DNA of 64,000 bases, from the NCBI GenBank assembly GCA_012845835.1, contig JABAKD010000001.1:11695123-11759122 (forward strand), given 5' to 3'. The notes beneath the pieces are model-generated. The model did not search any database. It saw nothing but the letters and a program-made list of their open reading frames with translations, and had not been told where the DNA came from. The translations under genes and the position numbers were made by a program. The stretch is from Undaria pinnatifida. Its lineage: Eukaryota; Sar; Phaeophyceae; Laminariales; Alariaceae. How positions within the stretch are numbered: the first letter of the stretch is position 1; every line of letters starts with the position of its first letter. Below are positions 11,871 to 23,707 of this stretch, piece by piece.

Positions 11871-12020
11871 GTTATAAGGCTTAGTTTGGGTAACCTACGT
11901 ATTGGTTAACCTTTTGCAAGTGGTCAAACGGACTACCACCACACTAATTTTCTTAACAAATGGCGTCGTCGGCAGGACCATGGGTTTTTGGGTCGTGGGT
12001 TCGATCCCCACCATCCATGT
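11871..12020 (+). repeat. tRNA-like SINE S3, copy 3
   Basis: Complete copy: TTATAAGGCTTAGTTTGGGT to GGGTTCGATCCCCACCATCC. It matches copy 1 with one insertion after the A-box-like part. Confidence 0.64.
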
Positions 12021-12167
12021 GTTGCGCACGTGGTACAGTAGGTCATGGGACTGTTCAAGGATCAAAGCTGCGTTGTATATCCCTTTTCCTCAAAGTCAGT
12101 GCTTGGGTGGGTTACATAACTCCTTGAGCATGTGAGCAGCTTTGTGTTGGGTTTGGGTGAGGCATTG

Positions 12168-12366
12168 AACACCTTAACGCCTATACAACTGGAAACCCGT
12201 CTTGGGGGGCAAATTTGCCTGAAGACAGTATAGGGAGGCCTTAACGTCTATACAACTGCCCGTTTTGGGGGAAATTTACTTGAAGATAGTTTAGGGAGGC
12301 CTTAATGCCTATACAACTAGAAACCCGTTTTGGTGGGAAAATTACATGAAGTTAGTATAGGGAGGG
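12168..12366 (+). repeat. Three tandem units of ~65 bp from family C
   Basis: Units start near 12170, 12238 and 12300. Each reads CCTTAACGCCTATACAACT, then a CCCGTTTTGGGGG-like core and TGAAGTTAGTATAGGGAGG. Small differences separate them, so the array is not recent. Confidence 0.7.
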
Positions 12367-12734
12367 ATTTGGAGGCTCTAAAGGGGCTAAGCGACTAGCT
12401 GTACGTACTTTTAGGCTCACCCGCTACCGCGCAGCGTGCGTCCCGGCGCCCACCCCCCCATTCCCCCCCCCTGCCCCCGACAGGGCGGTCGATGATGCTG
12501 TTGGAGATTGTTCGACGTTCGCCAGTGGTGGAGTCGATTCTCTCTTCCGCCAAGGATTCGGTTGCCGACACCACCGATGGCCCAGCCGAAACCGTGTTTG
12601 AGCGCAAGACGCCGCCCGTATCCTTCTCTCAGATACCACCTCACCACACGAAACCGTCGCCGACGCAGAACAAGCAAAATATTTTCATAACATAACGCAG
12701 AATAATGACAGGCCGGATGTCGCCCTTGACTAAA

Positions 12735-12860
12735 TCCAGGGGGTTTATACTTGTATATCTGTCAGAGAGTAACAATGCGCGACCGGAGTTTTACGCAGCT
12801 TGCAAAAAGACGAGTGAGGAGCATCGAGCCTTACATTGATCGAACTCACAGCTGACGTGT
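12735..12860 (-). repeat. Dispersed repeat R7, old partial copy
   Basis: CAATGCGCGACCGGAGTTTT, ACGCAGCTTGCAAAAAGACG and ATTGATCGAACTCACAGCTG match the R7 left part with many changes. Confidence 0.5.
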
Positions 12861-13360
12861 TAAAAAAAGAAAAAAGAAAAAGAAAAAAACATTTCGTTTT
12901 TTTTTTCTAAACAACAACTAAAACTTTAAGTCACTTCCACGATCACCGGGGTTTGTCTTAGATTCCACCTGGCCAGAGGACACCCACCATGGACGACAAA
13001 AAAGGGAAAAAAATCCCCCTGGAGGTGACATTTGTTTCGTTGCAGGGACGTAAACTTAAGGCGTTTTTTTTTTGGGAAATTATGGGCCGTGAAAAAGTCA
13101 GTCGCAGGCATTTTCCCCGGAAAAACGCACCTTTTGAAGCGATTTTTTTTTTTCGTGGCTTATACTATACACATAGCTCTCACATAGTCTTGGTTTCGCT
13201 ACGAGCGACGTGCGTTACCGGCGTACGTCATTCCCCGGTCTCCATCAACAGCGCAGTCTCAACCGCCGGCACAGCGTCCACCGGCGAGGCCAATGCTCTA
13301 CATGCCCCCCCGTCGGGGACGCTGCGGAGCCATCCCACGGTGTAGGGGCGTGCGGCGGAA

Positions 13361-13855
13361 GTTTCTGGCGTCCTCACGACACGAGGAGCTCAATATCTCG
13401 CCGAGACGCGTGCTACGAAAGAGGCGCATCACTTTTATTTTCTTAATACTACCCCTCACTTTCTGGCATCCTCACGACACGAGGAGCTCAATATCTCGCC
13501 GAGACGCGTGCTACGAAAGAGGCGCACCACTTTTTTTTCTTGATACTACCCCTCACTTTCTGGCGTCCTCACGACACGAGGAGCTCAATATCTCGCCCGG
13601 ACGCGTGCTACGAAAGAGGTGCACCACTTTTATTTTCTCAATACTACCCCTCACTTTCTGGCGTCCTCACGACACGAGGAGCTCAATATCTCGCCCGGAC
13701 GCGTGCTGCGATAGAGGTGCACCACTTTTTATTCTTAATACTACCCCTCACTTTCTGGCGTCCTCACGACACGAGGAGCTCAATATTTCGCCCGGACGCG
13801 TGCTGCGATAGAGGCGCGCCACTTTTTATTCGTAATACTACCCCTCACTTTAGGA
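13361..13855 (+). repeat. Tandem array of five ~98 bp units with TIR-element termini
   Basis: Units start near 13363, 13463, 13560, 13658 and 13757, each beginning CTGGCGTCCTCACGACACGA (GCATCC in one). Each holds GGAGCTCAATATCTCGCC, GACGCGTGCTACGAAAGAGG and an A/T-rich CACTTTTATTTT tract. The 172-codon frame across it is just the translated repeat. Confidence 0.85.
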
Positions 13856-14190
13856 GGCTAAGACATGTCCTTCTTAACCCCAAGAACTGATCTAGACAAG
13901 AACGAACCCTGCTTTATCGCGGATGAAAAGTCCCCTATGGCCTAGGTAAAACAACGAAGACATGTCCTTTTTAGCCCCAAACTGATTTGGACAAAAACGA
14001 AACCTGATTTATCGCGGGTGAGAAATGCCCTATGGCCTAAGTAAAACAAGGAGAAATCATCGCAAAAAAAAAATGACCTAAAATTTCGGACGAGTTTGGG
14101 TTAAGGAGCCCCCGTTATATCAGAAACCGTTTCAGACGAAAAGTGCTACGACCCCTCTATCGCTGCACGCGTCCCTGACCTATTGTGGCC
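13856..14190 (+). repeat. TIR element family C, copy 3 with partial internal duplication
   Basis: Two similar blocks (CTAAGACATGTCCTTCTTAA near 13859 and GAAGACATGTCCTTTTTAGC near 13957) each lead to TTATCGCGG and CCCTATGGCCTA. The end is GAAAAGTGCTACGACCCCTC then TATCGCTGCACGCG, a family C terminus. Confidence 0.55.
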
Positions 14191-14277
14191 TCGAAGGCAT
14201 CCCCTCGCGCAACCCGACCTGACGCTTCTATGCGCCGGTCCTAACGCCATGACTATCGTAAAAGCACCAGAATAACA

Positions 14278-14565
14278 CAGAAAAAAAGACGCGAGCTACG
14301 ATAGAGGTATACCTTTTTTTGGCGAAAATGGTTTCTGAATGACTTAAGACACTCCTTAACCCAAAATCGTCGGAAAAATTGGGCCATTTTTGTTTTTTGC
14401 ATGATGATTCTCGTTGTATACCTATTAAGAGGCCACATTTGAGATTTTTCATCCGGTCAGCGCAGTTTTATTTATCCCTCAAATCATTTTTTTTTTTTTA
14501 GCTTTGGAAGAAGTCTTAGGCTCCCGAATTGAGGAGCAGTATTAGAAAAAAAGTGGTGTTCACAC
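14278..14565 (+). repeat. TIR element family C, copy 4
   Basis: Contains GAGCTACGATAGAGGTATAC, TTTGGCGAAAATGGTTTCTG, CTTAACCCAAAATCGTCGG and TTTTTCATCCGGTCAGCG, shared with 10110-10500 and 31519-31700. Confidence 0.55.
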
Positions 14566-15735
14566 CTCTGTCGTATGCACTTGCCAGTAACCGGTGTAGT
14601 TCCATTCTCGAGGAGCTCAACCATTGCAGCCCCTATGGTAGGATGACTCGGCGACCGCCGCCGTCTACCTCACCGTTTGCCAGGCCGCATCTGTCGTCAC
14701 CGCCAACGCTATCGAGACGAAATCGGAAGCGCGCTGAACGCCTCTCATGCGGGAATTTTCAACTCAAGGTCCTGCGTCGCGCGCTGCCCAGAGTTCGGCG
14801 ACGGGAAGCCGACCCCCCCCAACCGGGCAGAGCCGGTCAGAGTACTGCCCACGGCCGAGCCCGGGGGGGAGGCGGGCTGCGACGAGGACCTCCATACCAG
14901 GTCGCCAACCTCACCTTAAGCGGGGGAGCCCAGGGTCGGGGTGCTTACAGCGCGTCCAAGCTCATGATGTCGTGTTCCTGGAAATATCGCAACTTCTTCG
15001 TTACTCTTGTGCTCTGCTCTCCATTTGAAGTGATACTCTAGGTCTGCCCCGGGTGGACTATTTCAATTTCCCCCGTGCGCGAGAGAGGAGGAAACGGCTG
15101 CCAGCCGATACCGTGCGGTTGCCCGCGTTTCGGGACCTGGAACACAGGGTTGCGCTTTCTGCGACGATCAAATCGGAGGCTCCACATTGTTGGGACTCAC
15201 GCGCAAGGGTTATCTGGCGGGCCCCGGCGATGAGTGGGAGTCGCGCCGTGACACAATCGACCCTAAGGGTACAAAATTCATCCGATGAACGTGTTCGGGT
15301 TTCCTCTTCTTAAAGAAGAGGTGGCCACCCCGCCGGGCGGAACAGGACTGGTGTTCAATAGCTCCCCGATAGCAGCAAGCACGGGTATCGCAGGCCGGGG
15401 CGGGAGGAAGACGGAGAGGGGTGCAGGAACCACCACTTACCACGCGGAACAAGGGAAGACAGACAAACATAGAACGGGGGAGCGCCGAGGGAGTCTTCAT
15501 CATTGTCGTTAACGGGAAATGAGGGCCCTCGTCGTCCGCCATCGGCTTCAGCACCTCCACGCAGAACGCGGCAGCCATGTACAAAGCTTCGCGGTTGCTT
15601 TTCGCGTGGCGTAAGGCCAGGAATTATTGCCGCATTTGGTGATTAGGCAACTACTCCTCGGACCAAGGGTCGTATTTTTATCAGTAGAGATGATGTTACG
15701 ACGATGTTACGACGATGCTATGACGATGATATGAT
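14566..15735. other. Uncharacterised GC-rich sequence
   Basis: Frames of 170 and 124 codons on opposite strands overlap nothing recognisable. The plus-strand frame is Pro/Arg-rich (PRVRRREADPPQPGRAGQS), as expected of GC-rich non-coding DNA. Confidence 0.4.
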
Positions 15736-15739
15736 ATGA

Positions 15740-16011
15740 CCGATTATACGATAGCCCCCCCCCCCAACCAGCGCTTTTCTTTAACGAACGAACGTTACGT
15801 GGCTTGCTCGACACAAGGAAGGATACCATAAAAAAATATATATATTTATACATTTTCTTGTGTGCAATAGCCTAACGATCGACGACGTCGGGGAGGATGT
15901 CGTTGTCGAGGGACACCGTATTGCAGGAGATACGACCGGGGGAGATGGTTTTGAAACCGGCGGTTTCGTTTAAGAAAAGTTGGGGGGGCTACCGTACGTA
16001 GAACGACTCAT
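15740..16011 (-). repeat. TIR element family A, copy 4
   Basis: Starts CGATTATACGATAGCCCC and ends AAGAAAAGTTGGGGGGGCTACCG, with GGTTTTGAAACCGGCGGTTT inside. Same orientation as copy 3. Confidence 0.68.
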
Positions 16012-16455
16012 ATACCCTCCTTTTGATCACCGTGTTGGAGCCACACGCACGAGTGTGACTCTGTGTAACTTCACGGAGAAAACCCCTGTGTATGCGTTAT
16101 TTTTCGGCGCAGTGCAGTAACAGCGCAGTAGCTTACTATTCCATTACAGATTCTTATCGCAAAAACTAGAACAGAACGAAAGGAACAGGGGGGGGGGGGG
16201 GGGGGGAGGGGGAGGGCACTCACTCACGCGAGTGACCCCGAGCGTCTGCAACCCCCCCCCCCAAAAAAAAAAAAAAAAAGTCCCTTCCCTCGTAAGCCTG
16301 TGTCCTTGGCGATATTCACTCGTGCATTCGATCTCGCGCGGCCGAAGCGGGGGGCGGCAGTCGATGAGGAGTTCGCGGAGACGGCGGTCGTTGCAAGCGG
16401 CCAACCCTAGAGGACAGCGCATAGCTTTCTCGCACGACGTATGCGACGACAGACG

Positions 16456-16860
16456 GGACATCCCACGGTAGGGTTCGCACATTTTGGTGCACCAAGACCG
16501 TTTTCTGACCGATCTGACCGGTTGACCTCCTCAAGCGTGGAGCCATCGGCTGGCACGACAGTTTTTACGAGCAGGGTATATGTTTTTATAGGATTATTGA
16601 TAGCGCGTACAACAAGTGCTGGTCGGGTTGCTGCGCGAGCGAACGAATGTCTTCGGAGTCGTGTTTCGGGTGATGGTGTTGATGTTGGGCTGTTCCTCGT
16701 GTTAGGAGGAAAGAAAATTCTTAGAATCTGCTGCACCCCCCATGCCGTGGGATGGCTCTTATGTTTCGGGTGGGATATTGAGCTAGTTCCTCGTGTTAGG
16801 AGGTCAGAAAATCCTTAGAATCTGCTGCACCCCCCTTGCCGTGGGATGGGGCTCTTATGT
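16456..16860 (+). repeat. TIR element family D, copy 2, with 3' end duplicated
   Basis: Starts GACATCCCACGGTAGGGTTC; ends ATGCCGTGGGATGGCTCTTA near 16757. The last ~95 bp, from a TTTCGGGT motif to the terminus (CTTAGAATCTGCTGCACCCC), are repeated in tandem at about 16762-16860. Confidence 0.65.
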
Positions 16861-16869
16861 TCGTGATGC

Positions 16870-17225
16870 GTTTTGACCAAAAGGACGTGTGAAAAAAAAA
16901 ACGATAGAAGGTGCGCCACTTTTTTTTTTTTTCTGTGGTTCCTAAATTTTGGGAGCTTAAGACCTCTCTCTCCCCACAAAAAACTGACTAGAAGAAGAAG
17001 AAGAAGAAAAAGAAGAAGAAGGAGCATAAACTGCTTCACAGCACCGGAGGCGAACAAATCCCTTGGCCTAGCTAGCTAGGCACACAACGAGAATCACGCA
17101 GAAAAAAAAAAAACGCAAAAAATGGCGATTTTTTTTTCCTTACGATTTTTGGGCTAAGAGGCCCCCGTCGTTCACATACCATTTTTCCCGGACGAAAACG
17201 TGCTATTGATACCAGGTACCTTTTT
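16870..17225 (+). repeat. TIR element family C, copy 5
   Basis: Contains CGATAGAAGGTGCGCCACTT, GGAGCTTAAGACCTCTCTC, an AAG array and CCCTTGGCCTAGC; ends CGGACGAAAACGTGCTATTG then ATACCAGGTACC. Confidence 0.55.
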
Positions 17226-17642
17226 TTCAACACAGCCTTGTTCCCAGCGGAGGAGAAAATCGCGTCGTCCCGCGGTGGGGATTCGAGGAGAGAGCTTTGG
17301 GAGATTCCAACGTCAGCATTTTTCTGCTCACAATGTGTACCGGGGGTAACGCATGATTGACGCAGATGTCGTCGGCACAGAACAGTTTGTGAAGGCGTCT
17401 TGATAAATTTCTCTTGCGGAGACTTCTGCTTCGAGATGTAGTAATAGAGAGCGGGAAAAGATTTTCCTTTCGCCTTTGCTCCAGGCCAGCTAATTTTTCT
17501 TGCGAGTTCTTGCAAAGCTGGAAGTTGGCGATATGTTCGTGGTTTTGTCCGTCTCGGTAGTTTTTAGGTTGTTTTTGCCACAATGTTGAGGTGTCTTTTG
17601 GATGGCCGGCCGTATATGACTCGATTTTAGCATAGGGATATG

Positions 17643-17656
17643 TTAGTCAGTCAGTC

Positions 17657-17701
<45 letters not shown>

Positions 17702-17705
17702 GTTT
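17643..17705 (+). repeat. (TTAG)n/(TCAG)n microsatellite
   Basis: TCAGTCAGTCAG grading into about 11 TTAG units and then TTTG units. Confidence 0.88.
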
Positions 17706-18009
17706 GTTTGTTAGTTTGTTTATGTTTGCCTTTGTTTGTGTTTTTGTTTTTCTCGGTCGTATTCGGTTCCCTTAGCTGTGGTGATCACGACCAAAATCGT
17801 TAGGCTTTTCAATTCTTTTCAAAAGACACTAGCCCAAAACAAAGTGACAACAATGTCCTGGACCGACTATATCCCCCTGTCGCATGCTCGAGAGCACCAA
17901 CGCAGAACGCGACTGAAGAATCTAGGGCTGACACTGCTCCGCCTCCCCTATTCATTCCTGCAGCAGTATCAGCAGCGATTATTCCCGCAGCTCCAGCAAG
18001 CAGCAGCCG

Positions 18010-18234
18010 GTGGCAGCAGCGGCAGCAGCAGCAGCGAGAGAGCGCTGCAAGGACTGCGGCTGGCTCAGAAAGGCACATGTAGCAGACACAGCAGCACCTA
18101 TACTGCGTGACGAGTTCACGAACAGAACCCATGTGGGACGCAAGTGTATTCCAGGGATTCGCGGACTATGTGCTGTGATTCACCAGGGACTGCCGGCGAA
18201 AGTGGTCAAGCGTCAGGTGCCGATGTCACGTTAG
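18010..18234 (+). CDS. Hypothetical ORF with CxxC
   Basis: A 74-codon frame preceded by Ala repeats. It reads RCKDCGWLRKAHVADTAAP, then FTNRTHVGRKCIPGIRG and LCAVIHQGLPAKVVKR. The mixed composition and the C-x2-C pair make it look more protein-like than its neighbours. An overlapping frame from 17841 carries a Gln/Ser-rich run. No family is recognised, and it may be a transposon relic. Confidence 0.22.
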   Translation: MAAAAAAAARERCKDCGWLRKAHVADTAAPILRDEFTNRTHVGRKCIPGIRGLCAVIHQGLPAKVVKRQVPMSR

Positions 18235-18692
18235 CGACAACCGCTACGATAATTCTGTTCATCACGGGGCTCTTGACGCGTCACCATACGGGCGCAAGAA
18301 CGACACCGGTAAGAGGTAGAGCATCAGCGAACAGGTGTTCGCGGTAGCACAGAAAAACAGCACCGATGGGTAAAACGCGGCCGCAGCAGCGTCGAGTTTA
18401 GCAAAGGCCCCCATTTACTATGAAATAGGCCACCGAGAGCCGTCATTTTTTTTTATGCATCAAATAAATGCACCAGGCGTCATGATTTCTGTGGAGTTAT
18501 CAAAGTATTTGTTCCACCGCGCCGGTATATGTCGAGGAATGTCGTCGTGGGATAGGTATTGCCATGCCTCAGCGTGAAGCTCCGGGGATATTGAGGAGCA
18601 GGTGTTCGGCGGGTTCACTGTCTAAGCAAGCCGACTTTTGAGACTAGATGAGTTCTACTGACCACCCGTTGCGCGACACGACTCTGTCCTTC

Positions 18693-18867
18693 GAAGACCA
18701 CTGATAGGGACAGCTTACGCTATACCTACAATGGTGCGCCAGCTAGCGTTGGGCTGCGAAAGCAACTGAGTTAAATCGACACACGACGCGCATGAAAATA
18801 CGTGGAAGTGTGGTGAGCCTAAGCTTTACTTTTCCCCATCCGCCGGAGGATGAAAAAAACAAAAAAA
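18693..18867 (+). mobile_element. Retroposed element with A-rich tail and 13 bp target-site duplication
   Basis: Flanked by perfect direct repeats of GACTCTGTCCTTC at 18680-18692 and 18868-18880. The insert starts GAAGACCACTGATAGGGACA and ends CCGGAGGATGAAAAAAACAA plus AAAAA. A 13 bp duplication and an A tail are the signature of LINE-type retroposition. A longer relative lies at 36.97-37.46 kb, so this copy is probably 5'-truncated. Confidence 0.85.
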
Positions 18868-18883
18868 GACTCTGTCCTTCTTA

Positions 18884-19870
18884 GTGAAGCGGGGTATGCG
18901 TCTACATTTTTTTCGCCTACCCAATAAGGTGTGTCGGCAGAATACCGGTCTAACCGAGATAACTCTCCGAGACGCCGGGATGTGCTTTGAGGGGAAAGGG
19001 CGAGCCTTCAGCAAATACGTAGGCGAGGAACCACGCAGTGTGTCCATTATACGCGACATCTCGACGACCAGCGGCGCCCGCAAGCGCTGGTTGATGTGGA
19101 AAATCACATGGCGTAGCTGGGGAACCTGCGAGCGGCGGTGTGTCCGACCGCGTTCATATGCACTCCTGCGCTTAGGAGGCTCTCGTGAGCAAGTAATTGG
19201 GGCGCCCAGCAGTAGGAATGGTCACCAAGAGCGGAGGGTGGAAGGCGGAGACGTTAGCCGTGCACTGTATCTGGTCGACGAAGCGTACACAGGACCACGA
19301 CTGCGCGACCGCGAGCGGGTTGCCACTGCCGCCGGCCGTTCAAACCGAACTACGCTTAAAGTATACCGACACATAGAAGCAGATTTGGGTGAGACCACGC
19401 TGCATTCCGGCAAGTGGCAAACGTCAACCGAAAGAGCACTAGGAAGATTGGGCAGAACCACAGACCGGGGCAGGAGGCCTCATCCTACCCAATCCTCTCA
19501 CTGAATGATTGGCGGCAACGTAAGATAATACTTTAGAAAATATCGCTAACCAATGGGACGAATCCATATTTGGGACAAAAAAAGGTCCAAGCATTTGGTG
19601 CGAATCACTAGAAGCCGCAATCGCCGGTCACTCCGTTTAAGCCTAGCCTGCCTGCAAGAACAGGGAAACAGTCGCAGGAAAAAATCAGACCTTCCTCCCC
19701 GCCTTACAAGCTTAGTAGTCTTTTTCTGCACGGTCATTTCAATCCCAGGGACAGGCACCACGCTGCGGGCGTCCTTAGCGCGGAATTTATCCCGGGCGAG
19801 GACCACCTGCCTCGGGGCAGGAGACCTCATCCAACCCAATACTTACGTAGAATGGTCGACGGCAGCGTAA
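18884..19870. pseudogene. Degenerate retroelement-like region
   Basis: Open stretches occur on both strands (206 codons on plus from 18884), but no domain is clear. A motif meaning 'gg-atga-gcctcctgc' on the minus strand occurs at about 19468-19500 and again at 19810-19845, and also at 9174-9200 next to the Gypsy remnant. In the 9 kb and second 19 kb copies it encodes WMRHPAP and WMRSPAP. This links the region to the same retroelement family. Confidence 0.35.
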
Positions 19871-19889
19871 GCGAATGCCTCAGCATCCT

Positions 19890-20403
<514 letters not shown>

Positions 20404-20404
<1 letters not shown>

Positions 20405-20700
20405 AAGCTAGGGGTGCAGCAGATTTTAAGAAAGTTTCTGAGTTCCCAACGTGAGGACCTCGAAAATTCCACGCGAGGCACGACTTCGAAGACCTTCGTT
20501 CGCGCAGCCCGAGCATCTTTTCTACGCGCTAAACACTCCAAAAAACAAATAAAATGTACCTGGTACTCGTAACATTTATCGTTGTACTATCCGACAGTTC
20601 CGTCCATCTTTGAGGAGCTCACCCTGTCGAAAACGTTTGACCAATCAACTGTCCACCCTCACCGCGGGAAGACTCGACCATGGGGCTCTTCAACCAGGGA
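20404..20700 (-). repeat. TIR element family D, copy 4
   Basis: Directly follows the CAA array. It begins GGGGTGCAGCAGATTTTAAG, then TTTCTGAGTTCCCAACGTGA, and reaches CTCACCGCGGGAAGACTCG. Orientation is opposite to copies 1-3. Confidence 0.58.
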
Positions 20701-20793
20701 AACGCCCAACGTCGTTGTATACCAGTTCGGTTTTACAATGGTATTTGTTCGTTGTATACCTATCTAGGCTATTAATAAGGGTCATTCCTAACG

Positions 20794-20796
<3 letters not shown>

Positions 20797-20830
<34 letters not shown>

Positions 20831-20856
20831 CCCCCCCCCCTAACCCTCCCCCCCAA
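20797..20856 (+). repeat. Long C run with two CCCTAA units
   Basis: About 30 C, then CCTAACCCCCCCCCCTAACC and more C. It looks telomere-like only by its two CCTAACC steps. Confidence 0.6.
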
Positions 20857-20859
20857 GAA

Positions 20860-23290
20860 TCCTCACAAAACGTGGGATGAGTGCCGCGCCGTCAAGTTAT
20901 TTCGAGGGGGCAGGACGATCTAACGGGGATCATCGGGACGTCGACAGACACCAGCGCTGGGGAGAGGGGGCGCTGACGGATATATTCAAAACTTCTAGAC
21001 AGACCTCGGCGCAAGGTCGGTGGCCCGAGAGGACGACGGCGCTCTGCAGTCGGAGCTGCGATCTGCCCGACATGTGGGGGTGCCAGGTGTCGTCATTGTA
21101 CAGGTGGGGGCCTGCGCACAAAGGGTCCGCCACCGACACCGGGAACTGGTGGTGGTGGAGCCGACGACATCGTCCGACAAGGAGTTAGGGGCAGCGATGG
21201 GGGTATCTCGCGGAGCACGGTAGCGGTATCCTGGGACGCCACGACAGTGTAAGAAGGTTTGGCAGGCCAAAGCTGTCGTTGACCCTCACGCACGGCGATG
21301 TGGTGGCTCAGATCTACGTGGCCAACACGAGAGACAGGGGGCGCATGCGGATGCTGGTGAACCCCGCACCACCGGCAAAATCGGGAACGAAAGGGTCGGG
21401 GGGCAAGGGCGGGAGGGGGCGGGAGCCAAAGCCGGCTTCGCCGAAATAGGAGAGGGAAATGGGCGCAATAGAGGTGGACTTAGCACAGGCCAACACAGCC
21501 CAGACGAGCGCTCCCGCCCAAGTCGTCCTAATGTGGTTCATTGCGTTACAACTCCAAGCATTCCCAGCGAACCCGAAGGTTGTCCCCGCTTGCATCCAAG
21601 CGAAGGGGCAACTGACCCTGGTAAACGACAGCCGCACGCCGCATGCAACAAAACAGCGGAGGCACTCACCAGAAGAAATACCACCATAATCCAGAGCGAC
21701 GTAGCGAAGATAGCGGAGGCGGGGGGTCATCCGCCAGTCGCACTCGGCGTGGGCGGAAAATTTCGTCGTCATGACGAAGAGCAATTGCGCGGCGAGGGTC
21801 CGCCAAGACGATCGAAAGCTAAACGCGGTGCTGGAGTCGGAAAGCGGAGGGCTGGGCCACGTCGTAGGGTATTATGACGGCATGTGGTCTCCAAGCGATT
21901 TGCGTGTGCATCGATCTAGTTTCAGTTCACGCTGCTGGAGATTTCCGAAAAGCACAAGCACGGTTCCGACGCACGCGGTGAGCGTTGGAAAGTCAAACGG
22001 TGTTGCTTCGGGCTAGTCCATCACCTCGGGCTTAGGGGCATAGGCAGCGTCGACGTTCACGCAGAGCTTGTCGAAACGTTTCTAGCGCTGCTTTTAGAGT
22101 TTTGGCTGTCAGTGAACCTACCTAAATCGCACCGCTGCAAGAATGCATCCGCATGGTGGTAACCGGGCTAGGCATTCGGTCGTCGTAGGCGAAGATAGAC
22201 GTTGTGGCCTAGCCCTCGTGCGCCAACACAGTTTAATTGGCCAGGTCGCTCTTGGACATCGACATCTACCCCAGGAAGTTTGTACGTAGATACAGCTAAA
22301 AGGTGACGCCAATCTCGAATCTTATCAGGGGTAAGCGGCTCGCGCCCAAGAGGGCTAGGAATATCCTGGTGCCGTGGTGTGAGGACTGAGATATGGCGCT
22401 GGTGGCGCTGATCGAGATCCTCTCGTCTTCGGCACTTCTGGCGCTGCCTGGGGATATATTCCAGGTGCACGTCAGCGCTAGCGAGTTAATCCATGTGCCT
22501 CGATTCCGCACGGTATCCGAGGGGCCGAGCGTGTTATTGTGAACCACCGGCAGTTGAAAACGAGCGCTAGGCGATCCGCTATGGAACGAGAGACCATGGC
22601 GGTGTTATGGTTGATCAAGAAACACCGACGGTACGTGTGGGGGAGCATACTCGTCATCATTTATTGACCGCTCCGCCCTCATGCGGATGTTCAACACTTC
22701 AGACTTTCTCGTCAAAGATTCATCGGCGGGCGCTCAGGCTGATGGGGTACAATATGGGTCTAAATTGGAGGCCATACACAAAATTTTCTTCTGACCTGTG
22801 CGCTGTCGAGAATCTCGCTTGGAGACCTACCGGGAGCGGACGTCGATGACTCGTTTCCAGACGACTTCCCAACTAGGACCACGTATAGAGCAACCCTAAC
22901 TCTGGTGCTCGACCTCGATTTGCTCAACGGTCCGGGGATAGACAAGGTGGACACATCGGCAGGGAAGGACGCGGTGGGTGTGGCGAGAGAAATCTTTACC
23001 CCAGGAGGAGCCATCGTTGACAATTGCACCGCAGGAGCAGCCGAGGGCACACACGAGATCAGTGCTGCAGCGCTAGTCAGTAGAAACGTGGGTGCCACCG
23101 ATACCATGTCGATGGTAGGGAAACCCTCGTAAGGTTACGGAGCTCCACTCGAAGGTCTGCGCGAACGGTTGTTTTGGAGGAGACCTGACTTATGGATGCA
23201 GGGGGTTGCTTGAATCGCGTAACCTTCACTCAATCGAGCTACAGAGACCAAACAAAATAATCATGATTATGATCACCGCGTAAGAATCAT
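20860..23290. other. Uncharacterised, possibly old retroelement DNA
   Basis: Many 60-156 codon frames on both strands, GC-rich, none with catalytic motifs. At 22829-23130 a plus frame (LVLDLDLLNGPGIDKVDTSA, then GAAEGTHEISAAALVSRNVG) looks protein-like but is unassigned. Confidence 0.35.
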
Positions 23291-23295
23291 CCCTC

Positions 23296-23570
23296 TATAG
23301 TGCGGGTACGGGGTTGCACGTTTTGGACCAAAACGCTTTCTGACCGATTGAACGTCTCAGGTGATGAACCACCGGATATTCCGATAATTTTAACGAGCAT
23401 ACTTTTTTTGCGTTAGGACCAGCGAATAGAATTTTTGGCTCGGATGTTGCGCGAACGAATGTCTTCGGAGCCATGTTTCGCGTGAGATGATGAGCTCGCT
23501 CATGTTTGGACCTTAGAAAACTTCTTAGAAAACTTCTGCTGCACCCCGAGCCGAGCGTGGTGTGCGTCGC
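23296..23570 (+). repeat. TIR element family D, copy 3
   Basis: Contains AAAACGCTTTCTGACCGATT, GAACGAATGTCTTCGGAGCC, ATGTTTCGCGTGAGATGATG and CTTCTGCTGCACCCC, matching copy 2. The termini are eroded. Confidence 0.6.
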
Positions 23571-23707
23571 AAGAGTGTCATATACTACAGATTCGTTGCA
23601 TGCGGTCGTAGGATGCTTCATCGGGACGTACCGTAATCATGCAAAGGATGGCACCGGGTGCAATCACGTTCTAAAATATTTTTTCCTCCTCTTTTTTAGG
23701 CACCTCC

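Larger units (their letters stand above)
17226..18679. other. Mostly uncharacterised
   Basis: Minus-strand frames at 17227-17583 (MWQKQPKNYRDGQNHEHIAN) and 17072-17515 overlap each other and have no family motif. 17945-18050 is a Gln/Ala/Ser-coding AGC-rich patch. The rest is blank. Confidence 0.35.

Noticed and set aside
13293-13811. A 172-codon plus-strand frame with repeated PHDTRSSIS
   Set aside because: It is the translation of the ~98 bp tandem array.
18884-19504. A 206-codon plus-strand gene
   Set aside because: No domain, both strands open, and its end overlaps a motif shared with the Gypsy remnant; treated as retroelement debris.
20823-20850. Interstitial telomere (CCCTAA)n
   Set aside because: Only two CCTAACC steps occur in a long C run; not enough to separate it from chance.
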